The position numbers and the translations under genes were made by a program. A DNA stretch of 64,000 nt, from NCBI GenBank assembly GCA_964550845.1, contig CAZKAD010000001.1, positions 195,315 to 259,314 of the forward strand. The letters run 5' to 3'. Numbering within the stretch: the first letter of the stretch is position 1; every line of letters begins with the position of its first letter. Origin of the DNA: CAYTKU01 sp964550845. Its GTDB lineage: Bacteria > Patescibacteriota > Patescibacteriia > Magasanikbacterales > UBA922. Shown here one piece after another: positions 25,178 through 33,655 of this stretch. The notes under the pieces are model-generated. The model did not search any database and was not told the DNA's origin. It saw only the letters and a list, made by a program, of their open reading frames with translations.

Positions 25178-25714
25178 ATGAAAGGTGAATTGGTACTCAT
25201 CCTCGGATGTATGTTTGCAGGTAAAACTGAAACATTGTTGGCCAAGGCACATCGGTATTTGATCGCAAAGAAAAAGATTGTTTTAATTAAGTATCGAGGG
25301 GATAATCGTTATTCAGTTCAAGACATTTGTTCTCATAGTGCAAAAAGTATGAAAGCAACTTTTGCGGTTGATAAATTGAGAGACGTTGATGAGAAATCGA
25401 TTACAGATGCCGATGTGATTTTAATTGATGAAGGACAATTCTTCCCCGATCTCGAGCTCGCTGATGTCTGGGCCAAAGACAAAACTGTAATTATTTCAGC
25501 CTTGAAATCCGATTGGAAGAAAGAACCTTTTCCCAGCATTGCCAAAATTATTCCTTGTGTTGATGAATTGATTCCTTTACGAGCTATTTGCAGTCAATGT
25601 GGAGAAGAAGCATCTCATACGAAGAAAATGGTCGCATCTCAAGAAACCATTTTAATCGGCGGAAGTGAGAGTTATCAACCTCGATGTCGGAAATGCTTCT
25701 ATTTGAATGAATAA
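25178..25714 (+). CDS. tdk: thymidine kinase (type II)
   Basis: 178 residues, the usual size of poxvirus/cellular type II enzymes. Seen: P-loop GCMFAGKTE (10-18), DEGQFF (84-89) and a zinc site C138/C141/C170/C173 around the lasso loop. It phosphorylates thymidine to dTMP with ATP in the nucleotide salvage pathway and enlarges the dTTP pool for viral DNA synthesis in the cytoplasm. The start is set by an ATG seven residues before the P-loop strand, so no extension is expected. The family is found in many giant viruses. Confidence 0.95.
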   Translation: MKGELVLILGCMFAGKTETLLAKAHRYLIAKKKIVLIKYRGDNRYSVQDICSHSAKSMKATFAVDKLRDVDEKSITDADVILIDEGQFFPDLELADVWAKDKTVIISALKSDWKKEPFPSIAKIIPCVDELIPLRAICSQCGEEASHTKKMVASQETILIGGSESYQPRCRKCFYLNE

Positions 25715-25759
25715 TGTTAATGGAAAAATGATTTTTTTCGTTACAGATAAGTACATTAA

Positions 25760-25795
25760 TTAAACGTCCCGTAGAACTCTCTAAACTAGTTAAAT
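25760..25795. repeat. R-element, diverged
   Basis: TTAAACGTCCCGTAGAACTC then TCTAAACTAGTTAAA. The second half matches the copy inside the gene at 29490. Confidence 0.6.
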
Positions 25796-25804
25796 TGTCA
25801 ATCA

Positions 25805-26168
25805 ATGGCTTCGAGTCAACCAAATCGTCTTTTCACTGTTGGAGATTCTGCTTCGAGTCCTTATGGAACGTGTTCAAGTGAGCTGATCGCCATCTTCTCA
25901 GCTAAATCAAGAGAAGATGTAATTAATTATTTGACAGTCAAGTACAAAAAGTATATTCCAGTCGATAAGTTGCGTCTATACTTTTTACGAAGGTATGACA
26001 AGAAAAAGCCTAGACACACCTTTGTACAATTCCCTCGATCAACTGTACACGGATTTCGGAGCTTGTGCTCCAGAAACGGGGAAAAATTTTATTTTTCTTG
26101 TTGAAGGATACATTCATAACACTTTTCATATTGTCGATCAAGGTGAAATGGAAGTTATCAAATTGTGA
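25805..26168 (+). pseudogene. frameshifted paralogue of the 26287 gene
   Basis: The first frame (to 26104) matches the neighbour at 26287 up to residue about 65 (LIAIFSAKSREDVINYL versus ILVAVMKAQDKDEVYQYL). After A5 at 26003-26007, homology moves to the +1 frame: NSLDQLYTDFG, NFIFLVEGYIHNTF and EMEVIKL match KDINQLPQENR, NFLIAIDGYVRTWY and LTFEIIE. Removing one A restores a 120-residue protein that ends at 26168. It may be a real inactivating indel, a programmed slip or a sequencing error. Confidence 0.8.
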
Positions 26169-26202
26169 AGTATGAAATTGTCACATCGAAAAACAAAACT
26201 GA

Positions 26203-26226
26203 TTTTTCCTTCTCTCGAGAAAGAAA
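26203..26226 (+). terminator. 3' hairpin
   Basis: TTTTCCTT and AAAGAAAA arms around CTCTCGAG, after the restored stop at 26168. It is badly placed for the stop of the broken frame at 26104. Confidence 0.55.
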
Positions 26227-26286
26227 AGATATTCACTTTCCATTATTTTGAGTTCAAAATACAAAGAGTAAATCATAAATCGTAAC

Positions 26287-26625
26287 ATGGCTCAAGAAAA
26301 GTTTAACTTCATTATTCGAAAGAATGCCTATCCTAAACAGGATATTCTTGTAGCTGTCATGAAAGCACAAGACAAAGACGAGGTCTATCAATACCTTGTC
26401 AAGAATTTCAAAAAGTATGTCCAATTTGATTTGGTCAAAACCGGTGAAGAACTTTTTAATCGTCGAAATGGAAAGATTATTGAAGCAAAAACAATTTCAC
26501 TCGCCTATAAGGATATCAATCAACTGCCTCAAGAAAATCGAGATAATTTTCTGATCGCTATTGATGGTTACGTTCGTACATGGTATGACGTGAGTGTCGA
26601 TCTTACATTCGAGATTATCGAGTGA
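26287..26625 (+). CDS. small hypothetical protein (intact copy of pair)
   Basis: 112 residues, mixed helix/strand, without membrane segment or motif. It is the intact partner of the frameshifted gene at 25805. Both share a core helix DEVYQYLVKNFKKYV and a terminal hydrophobic strand pair. Function unknown. Confidence 0.7.
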   Translation: MAQEKFNFIIRKNAYPKQDILVAVMKAQDKDEVYQYLVKNFKKYVQFDLVKTGEELFNRRNGKIIEAKTISLAYKDINQLPQENRDNFLIAIDGYVRTWYDVSVDLTFEIIE

Positions 26626-26648
26626 ATTAAATTAAATGTTTAAAACTG

Positions 26649-26676
26649 ATTTTTCCTTCTCTCGAGAAGGAAAAAT
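26649..26676 (+). terminator. 3' hairpin, CTCG tip
   Basis: Perfect twelve-base stem ATTTTTCCTTCT/AGAAGGAAAAAT, 24 bases past the stop. Confidence 0.8.
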
Positions 26677-26706
26677 ATTGAATCATCGAAATATTAACAT
26701 ATCAAC

Positions 26707-27327
26707 ATGTCAAACTCATCCGAACAAATTACTTCAATTCGGCTGCTCAAAGGTAGGCAAAATTATGATGCAAGCGAGATCTATAAGTATTTCGACGAAA
26801 GAGCTGAGTTTGATGTCATTTTCAAGAAGGGTGATCAAGAAACTGAAGGTATCTTTTCAGTCGCTGAGAACAAACTTAACACAGACGATATCATCTTTGA
26901 TGCTTCGCTCGACCCATCTGCAATTACGGCAATTGGAGTGAACTTTAAATGTAAAATGATTACAGCGAACTGGGACTACGGAAGCGGTTATTTCAGCTGG
27001 AGAGTACGTCTACGACCCCTTCATCATTTTTCTACCTATCGTGGTGCTTCTCTTAAAACCCAACATATTTTGATTCGAATTTCAGATCATCGCCTGTTCA
27101 TCAACGATGTGAAAGATTTTTTTGCTTGTTTTGCAAGATTTTTATCAATGCAATACTCTCCATTTAAGCTCGAATTCTCGTTTCGGTCTTGCAATCTTGA
27201 GAATGTCCCACAAATGACAGCATTGATACTCGAGTCGATTAAAAATACAAAAATCGAAGAGAAAAATTTTTGTAAGATCGAGCTGACTCACAATTTAAAA
27301 GAGTATACAGCAATATTCTCTAAATAA
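26707..27327 (+). CDS. hypothetical protein, paralogue of the 29490 gene
   Basis: 206 residues. It aligns with the protein at 29490: SIRLLKGRQNYDASEIYKYF with VKLLRAYKEYKVENLLNYF, then FDVIF, EGIFSV, DASxIxAIG, YSPFKLEF. No membrane segment. The insertion of three fibre-like genes (27349-29411) between the two copies shows later rearrangement. Function unknown. Confidence 0.7.
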   Translation: MSNSSEQITSIRLLKGRQNYDASEIYKYFDERAEFDVIFKKGDQETEGIFSVAENKLNTDDIIFDASLDPSAITAIGVNFKCKMITANWDYGSGYFSWRVRLRPLHHFSTYRGASLKTQHILIRISDHRLFINDVKDFFACFARFLSMQYSPFKLEFSFRSCNLENVPQMTALILESIKNTKIEEKNFCKIELTHNLKEYTAIFSK

Positions 27328-27330
27328 TAA

Positions 27331-27344
27331 GTTCTTTCGAGAAC
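27331..27344. terminator. short hairpin between convergent genes
   Basis: GTTCT/AGAAC around TTCG, between the + stop at 27327 and the minus stop at 27349. Confidence 0.5.
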
Positions 27345-27348
27345 CTAT

Positions 27349-28017
27349 TTATCGAATTCCAAATAACTGAATTGTCGAGCCAGGATGAATACCATAACCA
27401 AAGCCGTTCGTAGTGAATTTAACTGCTGTAATTGGAGCGGTTTGAGTTGAATGGTAAGAATTAAACATTTGAAAACCTCCCGAAGCTCGTTGAGAGGCAA
27501 TTCCACTTTCATCTCTTCCGTATCCAATTCTCACTCCAGTTACTGCATAATTTGGAAAAATCAAATCATAGTGCCCCGAAAAATTAAGACCAAGACCGGG
27601 AACCATTGACCAAATATTGGTAACAAATCCTGACGAACTTGATTGCGAATAAATTTGACCGCTTGTTTTATGGGAGAAAAGCATCGAAAGCGTAAATACT
27701 TGACTCATGGAATAAGTAGTTCCTGCTGAAACATTATTTAAAGTTAAACTGCCTAGAGTCAAGGTGGTTGATGTAGGATGTGAAGTTCTGACATCTGCTC
27801 TCACTCGAAGATGTCGATAAGTCTGAGGAATATTTGTATATTCGAGGAAGGTTCCAGTTGCAAGTACTTTTTGTTCACCGAGAAACACTTCACCAGATTG
27901 ATAATCTCCAGTTGCCCCAGTGGATCCGACTCCTCCAGTAATTGTTTCTGGAAACGCGGTTTCGATTCCAGATTCTTGGGATAAAAGTTGATTCAACAAT
28001 CGAATCGAAGTTGCCAT
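27349..28017 (-). CDS. short collagen-like/fibre-tip protein
   Basis: 222 residues. A brief Gly-X-Y stretch (GGVGSTGATG, residues about 27-36) precedes a beta-sandwich-like domain: YTNIPQTYRHLRVRADVR, a series of Gly/Ser/Thr strands and a final STIQLFGI. This strand pattern is common in phage and giant-virus fibre tips. Two paralogues follow at 28050 and 28770, the first of them divergent from this gene across 32 bases. Probably a minor virion-surface adhesin; inference. Confidence 0.7.
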   Translation of the reverse strand: MATSIRLLNQLLSQESGIETAFPETITGGVGSTGATGDYQSGEVFLGEQKVLATGTFLEYTNIPQTYRHLRVRADVRTSHPTSTTLTLGSLTLNNVSAGTTYSMSQVFTLSMLFSHKTSGQIYSQSSSSGFVTNIWSMVPGLGLNFSGHYDLIFPNYAVTGVRIGYGRDESGIASQRASGGFQMFNSYHSTQTAPITAVKFTTNGFGYGIHPGSTIQLFGIR

Positions 28018-28049
28018 TTAATTGGATAAATATTTTTTATCTTTCATAA

Positions 28050-28727
28050 ATGAATTTCAAATTGACCAATCCGGAATTCCCAGTTCAACTCTTGAGTGCA
28101 GTCCAAAAAAATGTTGACACTCAATTTTCATTACTCAATCAAGCGTTAGTTACAGGTCCAACTGGATTACCCGGACCAACAGGTCCAACTGGATCTACAA
28201 TAATTACAGCTGGGGGAGGAAATTTAATTGCATCTGCAGTTGTTAACTCTCCGACTGGTACAATCACTTTTGCAAACATTCCCCAGACATATAATCATTT
28301 GCGTTTGCAAACTCTTTTCCGCATTGCAGATCCAGGAGTCACATCTGGAGTAGGAATGCAAGTAAATAACAACACTGCGTCAGTCAATATTAATGCGGGA
28401 CACATTTTTTCGGTTTTTGACAGAGATTCTTTTTCACATGTTTCAACATTTGCCAATTTGATGACTGCTCCCGGTAGTGGAGTGCCAACTGGAATTTTTG
28501 CGACTGCAAACTTTAATATATTTAATTATACTGAAACTGGTGTGTATAGATATCCATGCTACATGCAATCTCATAATGTCGGATTTTTCTATCCTGGAAC
28601 TGGCTATCATGCAACAGTGATGGTATCGATCGCAGTTACTTTACTTCCTTTGACAGGAATAACTTTTTTCAGCACGAGTGGAGCGTTGTTCGCGACTGGA
28701 ACGGCAGTGAAATTGTACGGATTTTAA
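28050..28727 (+). CDS. short collagen-like/fibre-tip protein
   Basis: 225 residues. Collagen triplets GPTGLPGPTGPTGSTI (about residues 38-53) precede FANIPQTYNHLRLQTLFR and the closing AVKLYGF, matching the divergent gene at 27349. Gly-Pro-Thr triplets may trimerise and be hydroxylated or glycosylated as in mimivirus fibres. No membrane segment. Confidence 0.75.
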   Translation: MNFKLTNPEFPVQLLSAVQKNVDTQFSLLNQALVTGPTGLPGPTGPTGSTIITAGGGNLIASAVVNSPTGTITFANIPQTYNHLRLQTLFRIADPGVTSGVGMQVNNNTASVNINAGHIFSVFDRDSFSHVSTFANLMTAPGSGVPTGIFATANFNIFNYTETGVYRYPCYMQSHNVGFFYPGTGYHATVMVSIAVTLLPLTGITFFSTSGALFATGTAVKLYGF

Positions 28728-28769
28728 TTTGAAAAATAAATTTATTACCCCCCCAAAGATTAAAATCGC

Positions 28770-29411
28770 ATGTCAAATCTTTCATTCCTTGGAGGCTTAG
28801 CCCAATATTCCGTTTTAACCGGGGCAACCGGACCAACTGGGCCAATTGGAGCGACCGGAGTTGCAAATGTTTCAACTTCGTCGTATTTTTCTCTCCGAAC
28901 TGTAGATATCACATCTGCAACTTCAAGCATTAGCTATAATGTAGATCAAAAATTTTCACAGATTCGAGGAATTGGATTTTTAAGATCAAATAATTTTTCC
29001 CTCTTTGAGCGAGTTGGTATTCGATTTAATGATGATACAGGAGATAATTATGGGTTTAATTTACATTACGTTCAATTTTCTGGATCGATAATGCCATCGG
29101 GATCATATAATCATTCTTCAGTTTCTGGTGGAGATTTGGGTATGGCAATTGGGAATAGAGGTTTAACAGGAACGTTGTCATTTTTCGAATTTGAAATACC
29201 TTTCTATACCGGGACATACAACTACAAAACTTACAGTTGTTATGCATGTGGTTATTTTCCAAGTGGAATTGTAGATGGTAGACATCTTTTTGCTACAATG
29301 ATTCAAGGCATTTGGATGAATACCAATCCGATTACGAAAATTACTTTGTATCAAATGAGCGGATTTAATTTTGAAACTGGCTCTTCGGTTATTTTTCAAG
29401 GAGAAAATTAA
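28770..29411 (+). CDS. short collagen-like/fibre-tip protein
   Basis: 213 residues. GATGPTGPIGATG (residues about 18-30) is followed by a Ser/Tyr-rich beta domain that ends in SSVIFQGEN. It is more distant from the two neighbours (no IPQTY block). It lies 42 bases after the 28050 gene, past a run of seven C. Likely a virion-surface fibre protein. Confidence 0.7.
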   Translation: MSNLSFLGGLAQYSVLTGATGPTGPIGATGVANVSTSSYFSLRTVDITSATSSISYNVDQKFSQIRGIGFLRSNNFSLFERVGIRFNDDTGDNYGFNLHYVQFSGSIMPSGSYNHSSVSGGDLGMAIGNRGLTGTLSFFEFEIPFYTGTYNYKTYSCYACGYFPSGIVDGRHLFATMIQGIWMNTNPITKITLYQMSGFNFETGSSVIFQGEN

Positions 29412-29443
29412 TGTTCAAACAATAAGATGAATTGAAAAATGAT

Positions 29444-29467
29444 TTTTCCTTCTCTCGAGAAGGAAAA
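29444..29467 (+). terminator. 3' hairpin, CTCG tip
   Basis: Stem TTTTCCTTCT/AGAAGGAAAA, almost identical to the one at 26649-26676 that precedes the paralogous 26707 gene region. The flanking sequence was duplicated too. Confidence 0.75.
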
Positions 29468-29489
29468 TATATTCATTTCTAATTGTCTC

Positions 29490-30188
29490 ATGGCTCAAGA
29501 AATAAATCGAGAACTCCCTGGAGTGGTTAAATGTCCCGAAGGACCGGTTAAAAACTCTAAACTAGTTAAAGTTAAATTGCTTCGTGCATACAAAGAGTAT
29601 AAAGTCGAAAATCTTCTCAACTATTTTGATGGTACAGAAAAGTTCGATGCTTTGTTCTCAACTGAAGATAAACAAGAAACAAAAGGCATTTTTTCGGTAC
29701 ATTCTCGAGACGATTGGTCAGACATTGATCTTGACATTTCGGATGTAGATGCTTCTATAATTGGTGCAATTGGACCTACTACTCAGTTTAAAAGTATGGT
29801 TGCATATTGGAATCTTGGATGTGGTCTTTTCGGTCCGATAGTGTACGAAAGAAATTTAAGATATCTTGATTTATATAGAGACAGACCTCTTAGAACGAAG
29901 TCCCTTATTATCAAGATTAAGGATATTGCATTTAATGTGTATAGCATTGAAAGAGTTTTAAAATCACTTGCCAATTTTGTAATTTTCCAGCTATCTCCAT
30001 TTAAATTGGAATTTGAATGGGGAGCAAATGTTAGGGAACAAAACGTTCAACAATTTGTAAACTCTTGCGAGAAGATTGCACGAGAAAAAATCGAAAATAA
30101 ATTTGGAGTTCGAATCGAAACGGAGCTACTTTCGTTAGACAAATATTGTGGAGGTACATTTTTGTCTGTCTTACGTGCAATTCCATAA
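29490..30188 (+). CDS. hypothetical protein, paralogue of the 26707 gene, with R-element insertion
   Basis: 232 residues from ATG 29490; a longer start would translate the hairpin. Residues 11-28 (PGVVKCPEGPVKNSKLVK) are R-element sequence in frame and have no equivalent in the paralogue at 26707. Downstream, VKLLRAYKEYKVENLLNYF, KGIFSV, DASIIGAIG and LSPFKLEFEW align with it. No membrane segment. Function unknown. Confidence 0.7.
   Translation: MAQEINRELPGVVKCPEGPVKNSKLVKVKLLRAYKEYKVENLLNYFDGTEKFDALFSTEDKQETKGIFSVHSRDDWSDIDLDISDVDASIIGAIGPTTQFKSMVAYWNLGCGLFGPIVYERNLRYLDLYRDRPLRTKSLIIKIKDIAFNVYSIERVLKSLANFVIFQLSPFKLEFEWGANVREQNVQQFVNSCEKIAREKIENKFGVRIETELLSLDKYCGGTFLSVLRAIP
29524..29570 (+). 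repeat. R-element inside a coding sequence
   Basis: GGTTAAATGTCCCGAAGGAC, then CGGTTAAA and ACTAGTTAAA. It is translated as VKCPEGPVKNSKLVK near the N-terminus. Confidence 0.8.
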
Positions 30189-30204
30189 CTGCTTTGAAAT
30201 TCCT

Positions 30205-30228
30205 ATTTTGTTCTTTCGAGAACAAAAT
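30205..30228 (+). terminator. 3' hairpin, TTCG tip
   Basis: Perfect ten-base stem ATTTTGTTCT/AGAACAAAAT, 16 bases past the stop. Confidence 0.8.
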
Positions 30229-30252
30229 TTTTCCATTCCATAAAAAGGTGTA

Positions 30253-30280
30253 TTTAAACGTTCCTGGGGAACTGGTTAAA
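30253..30280. repeat. R-element in a 5' leader
   Basis: TTTAAACGTTCCTGGGGAAC then TGGTTAAA. Its end overlaps an AAAATTGA octamer just before ATG 30291. Confidence 0.75.
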
Positions 30281-30290
30281 ATTGAGAAAA

Positions 30291-30752
30291 ATGTCCTTTG
30301 AGGACCTCGATTTTACAATCAACGGAGTCGAAAGTTTTATCGATCTCCGACGATATCGAACTCCGCTCGAGCTCAAAAATCAGCGTGGAGAATGGTTTAA
30401 TCATATTAATTTTCAAACAATAGTCACTTCACTGGTCAATCAGGATATCAGCTGGCTAGAGGATGAGAAAAAGAACGTTCGTACAATTCATCTTGAAAAA
30501 CCAGTTTCCGAAAATTCCGATTCAAAAACAGTTACTCTATCATGCTGTCTAAAGGCAAAGATCAATGCATTAATCGAACTTTGGGCAGAAAAACGAGGAG
30601 TCAAGGTGACCAGCATTGAATGGACGGGAACTCTAGACGAAGAAAAAGAACAGATCGATATTGTATTTGCCTTTACTCTTGATACACAAGATCAAACGCA
30701 GCTTTTTGTTGACTATACAAGTATTAACTTTTTCAATGTTTGTGAAAGTTGA
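30291..30752 (+). CDS. hypothetical protein, paralogue of the 31570 gene
   Basis: 153 residues from ATG 30291. The C-terminal half (INALIELWAEKRGVKVTSIE, WTGTL) aligns with the protein at 31570 (ILKVINEWSKARGFHLKEIQ, WTRF). No membrane segment. It abuts the convergent gene with no spacer: its stop TGA (30750-30752) is followed at once by the other gene's stop. Function unknown. Confidence 0.7.
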   Translation: MSFEDLDFTINGVESFIDLRRYRTPLELKNQRGEWFNHINFQTIVTSLVNQDISWLEDEKKNVRTIHLEKPVSENSDSKTVTLSCCLKAKINALIELWAEKRGVKVTSIEWTGTLDEEKEQIDIVFAFTLDTQDQTQLFVDYTSINFFNVCES

Positions 30753-31394
30753 TTACATAATTTCTCCGGAAGAGCCATCGTCGTAATAAGTACCAATGTG
30801 TGTTTTGGCCAAGTTAAATTTCTCGCGAATTTCTTTTCGTTTTGTTTGGCAAAGAGAAGTAATTTCATCATTCGAAACTGGCTGCCCATCCTTCATAACT
30901 ACACATTTAAAATTCTGGTCTTTCTCAAGATCCTTTCGAGATTCATATCCAAGTTCAACCAGCCCATTATCTGGAATTTTTCCATTAACCATGCGCTTCA
31001 AATATGAGGCAAAAGAATAATCTTCGGTTTCTACGAGTCCAAAATAACGCCAAGCTCTCGAATAAGATTCGATTTGTAGTGCAGCTCGATACTCTTCACG
31101 TGAATGAGGAACTCCATTCTCAGACCAGACATAGATCTTATCGTCAAAATTTCCATATTTCACTGATCGACGTAAAGCCGGGAAATTATGTCCCGATTGC
31201 AATTTTCCATCATATGTAATTGCAATTGTACTCACCTTAGGTTGATTAATACCTTCTCGGTCGGGTATGCTATCGTTTAGCTCAGCTTCATACGGCCAAA
31301 TGTGTTTCTTTTCATCATCAGTCAATTCGAATAATTTGTCAGTGGTTGACTCCATAATTATGCTATCGCGATTTAATGATCTTGCTTGACCCAT
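30753..31394 (-). CDS. hypothetical protein
   Basis: 213 residues from ATG 31394. Charged, no membrane segment; blocks GKLQSGHNFPALRRSVKYG, WRYFGLVETEDYSFASYLKR and IREKFNLAKTHIG. I do not recognise a family. It is convergent with the 30291 gene at zero distance and lacks the usual 3' hairpin. Confidence 0.65.
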   Translation of the reverse strand: MGQARSLNRDSIIMESTTDKLFELTDDEKKHIWPYEAELNDSIPDREGINQPKVSTIAITYDGKLQSGHNFPALRRSVKYGNFDDKIYVWSENGVPHSREEYRAALQIESYSRAWRYFGLVETEDYSFASYLKRMVNGKIPDNGLVELGYESRKDLEKDQNFKCVVMKDGQPVSNDEITSLCQTKRKEIREKFNLAKTHIGTYYDDGSSGEIM

Positions 31395-31478
31395 CAAGAG
31401 TGGTTTGAATTGAAGGGATTTCTGAAATCAGTCGATTTAATGAATCACTTTTTTAATTTCCTCAAGCCTTTTTGAATT

Positions 31479-31508
31479 GGTTAAACGTCCTTATGGGACT
31501 AGTTAAAA
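31479..31508. repeat. R-element in a 5' leader
   Basis: GGTTAAACGTCCTTATGGGA then CTAGTTAAAA, running into AAAATTGA at 31505-31512, about 58 bases before ATG 31570. Confidence 0.75.
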
Positions 31509-31569
31509 TTGATTTTTTTCCGGTCTCAAATTGAATTATTATTCTTTTGGCAAACAGAACTTTCCATCA

Positions 31570-32118
31570 ATGGCATCTGAAAATACATTTGATTTTATTG
31601 ACGCGTATCAAAAGTCTTGGGTTTGGGATTTGGGTTATGGTTGTACGAATTTTAACACGGTAGCTCAAGAGAAAATTAAAAATCTCAAGTTGGCCGAATT
31701 AAATAAGTGGCTCGGTATCTTTACCTTTGAGAAATTAATTGGTGATCTGGATCTTCAAGATAAGAGATATTTAAACGATGTTGTCACATCGGGAGTATTT
31801 CCTGACCCAAATCAATGTCTTAGATATTTTGTTGTATTCTATATGGACAAGTCTCCATCAATTCCAGATCAAAAGGACCCAAATGATAATTGTATTTCAA
31901 TTCCAAATCAAGTTCATTCATCTATTTTAAAAGTGATTAATGAATGGAGTAAAGCTCGAGGATTTCATCTGAAAGAGATTCAATGGACTCGATTTAATGG
32001 TTCATTTAACTTGGAAATTTTGGTTCTTCCCGAACCATCAGAACCATCAAATAACAAAAATGAAAATGTAAAACCCGAAAGTGTAAGTGAACATTTTATT
32101 CGACTTAAGTTCGAGTAA
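31570..32118 (+). CDS. hypothetical protein, paralogue of the 30291 gene
   Basis: 182 residues from ATG 31570. It shares the C-terminal INEWSKARGFHLKEIQWTRF block with the gene at 30291. The N-terminal part is Trp-rich (KSWVWDLGYGC). The tail contains short duplicated EPSEPS and ends acidic. No membrane segment. Function unknown. Confidence 0.7.
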   Translation: MASENTFDFIDAYQKSWVWDLGYGCTNFNTVAQEKIKNLKLAELNKWLGIFTFEKLIGDLDLQDKRYLNDVVTSGVFPDPNQCLRYFVVFYMDKSPSIPDQKDPNDNCISIPNQVHSSILKVINEWSKARGFHLKEIQWTRFNGSFNLEILVLPEPSEPSNNKNENVKPESVSEHFIRLKFE

Positions 32119-32137
32119 ACCATTTGATATATAAACT

Positions 32138-32164
32138 TTTGTCTACCCTCTCGAGGGAGACAAA
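32138..32164 (+). terminator. 3' hairpin, TCGA tip
   Basis: TTTGTCT-CCCTC pairs with GAGGG-AGACAAA with one bulge, 20 bases past the stop. Confidence 0.7.
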
Positions 32165-32204
32165 GAATTCTGTCAAAATTATTTTTTCCATTTTCAAAGA
32201 AACA

Positions 32205-32621
32205 ATGCCTCTCGGTGTGGATTCGGAATTATTTGAACTGATCGCGGTCGGTCTTTCTTTATTGATGACAATTATTGCCCTCTTTCGTGGAAATTCTTCC
32301 CAGGGGCCGTCTACAAACAAGTTCTTGATTATTACTGCTCTTGCCTCTGTCCTGCTTGGAACAGGTTCGCTGGCACAACAAACGTATTACAGTCCACATA
32401 CAACTGAAGGAGTTCGGCAATTATATCGACAGTTAGATGAGGAAGAGAGACTTGCCCGTCTCGGCAGACAAGCTGAATTTGACCAACATGTCACGAATAT
32501 GATTGCGGAAAATCAGGCAGAGATCCGTCGGAGAAACCAAGAAATGGGATATGAACCACCACTATTGCGAGTGAGACCGGAGAATGACGGACGACCGATT
32601 AAATATTTTGGAGATCGATAA
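32205..32621 (+). CDS. two-pass membrane protein with charged helical tail
   Basis: 138 residues from ATG 32205. Hydrophobic segments at about 10-27 and 42-60 are joined by a short polar loop. The last 70 residues are a charged helix (LYRQLDEEERLARLGRQAEF). This topology fits a virion inner-membrane or ER-derived membrane protein with a cytoplasmic coiled tail. No family recognised. Confidence 0.7.
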   Translation: MPLGVDSELFELIAVGLSLLMTIIALFRGNSSQGPSTNKFLIITALASVLLGTGSLAQQTYYSPHTTEGVRQLYRQLDEEERLARLGRQAEFDQHVTNMIAENQAEIRRRNQEMGYEPPLLRVRPENDGRPIKYFGDR

Positions 32622-32646
32622 AAGGTACGTTAACCCGCCAGAAAAA

Positions 32647-33018
32647 ATGAATTCTTTTCTTTCTAAAAAGAAAGCAAAGATGATTACGGTACAACGATCT
32701 GATTTATTGGCTAAAAGACCTCGAGATTTCTGGGTTTATATTTTGTCAGCGAATAAGGCTGCATATCCCACACCAGATACCAAGGCTTATCAAATGATTG
32801 ACAAGTTGCTTGATGATCCAAAATGTAATATTTGGTTGATCAAACGTCCCGTAGGACTGATCAAACAAGAAGATAATAATGTAACTATTCTCTCAAATGA
32901 TCAAGTGCTTTGGGAAGAGAGTTTCGATTCGAATGCCGATCTAGATACAATTCTCCTTATCTTTGAATTGCTTGACAAAAAAGATGATCAATCTTCGAAA
33001 CGAAAACAACCATCCTGA
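32647..33018 (+). CDS. hypothetical protein with in-frame R-element
   Basis: 123 residues from ATG 32647. Alternative starts are 32584, which overlaps the previous gene, and 32680, which avoids translating the hairpin CTTTCT/AGAAAG at 32659-32674. Residues about 64-74 (LIKRPVGLIKQ) are an R-element. RPRDFWVYILSANKAAYPTP is the most distinctive block. Function unknown. Confidence 0.6.
   Translation: MNSFLSKKKAKMITVQRSDLLAKRPRDFWVYILSANKAAYPTPDTKAYQMIDKLLDDPKCNIWLIKRPVGLIKQEDNNVTILSNDQVLWEESFDSNADLDTILLIFELLDKKDDQSSKRKQPS
32837..32866 (+). repeat. R-element inside a coding sequence
   Basis: TTGATCAAACGTCCCGTAGG then ACTGATCAAA, read as LIKRPVGLIK. The flanks have mutated from TTAAAC to ATCAAAC but still pair. 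Confidence 0.8.
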
Positions 33019-33035
33019 GATGAAGAATAAAACTT

Positions 33036-33069
33036 AATATTTGAATTGAATACATTCAATTCAAATATT
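33036..33069. terminator. perfect 16-base hairpin between convergent genes
   Basis: AATATTTGAATTGAAT and ATTCAATTCAAATATT surround AC. It lies between the + stop at 33018 and the minus stop at 33110. An R-element half (ACTAGTCCCACGGGACATTT) follows at 33090-33109. Confidence 0.75.
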
Positions 33070-33109
33070 CAAATGCTAAACAAAAATTTTTACTAGTCCC
33101 ACGGGACAT

Positions 33110-33604
33110 TTAATCATCAAGAGAATAAACATTCACTTTCACAACTGGACAAACTATTTTAATCAATAACATTTTCACAACATCCCATGAAAGTTGATCA
33201 AGTCCACAACCAATTCTCGGGATTGATATTTCTTTAACATTTAACGAATTGCATAATCGAACTAAATATTCTAAACATAATTGAAGAGTCTTCAATGTAG
33301 GTTTATGATAATATTTATCTTTAGTGACCAAATAAAATAGATATCGGTCATTTTCTTTCAAGTATGCAACTTGTCCAACCGAAACAGATTGCTTTTCGAG
33401 TTCATCGACGCGTCCAAATTTAAATCTAAAATGATAAGCAATCCCCTTCATCATTTTGAAATCTCTACTCACACAGTGTCCAAGACTATTCTTGACATCA
33501 TCGAAAAGATTTCCTCGGATCTCAGAGAATCGATGGGAAGGTTCAAGTCCCTTTGGGACGGTTTCAAGTCCCTTTGGGACGGTTTCAACTTGAGAGATGT
33601 TCAT
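33110..33604 (-). CDS. TARG1/OARD1-type macrodomain ADP-ribose glycohydrolase
   Basis: 164 residues. From residue 28 the chain follows human TARG1/OARD1 closely: IRGNLFDDVKNSLGHCVS, MMKGIAYHFRFKFG, YLVTK, HKPT, SIPRIGCGLDQLSW. Catalytic Lys and Asp are present (K95, D136, which match human K84 and D125 at constant offset). TARG1 removes ADP-ribose from Glu/Asp residues and from some nucleic acids; bacterial DarG uses a related macrodomain to clean thymidine in DNA. The N-terminal 22 residues (TVPKGLETVPKGLE) are two R-element copies. Likely counters host ADP-ribosylation. Confidence 0.9.
   Translation of the reverse strand: MNISQVETVPKGLETVPKGLEPSHRFSEIRGNLFDDVKNSLGHCVSRDFKMMKGIAYHFRFKFGRVDELEKQSVSVGQVAYLKENDRYLFYLVTKDKYYHKPTLKTLQLCLEYLVRLCNSLNVKEISIPRIGCGLDQLSWDVVKMLLIKIVCPVVKVNVYSLDD
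33541..33589 (-). repeat. two R-element copies inside the macrodomain gene
   Basis: GTTTCAAGTCCCTTTGGGAC occurs twice in tandem. It is read on the minus strand as ETVPKGLETVPKGLEP near the N-terminus. Confidence 0.85.
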
Positions 33605-33655
33605 TCACCTTTAAAAATTGATTCATCTTTTGATTAAATCAATTTTAAATCCAGG

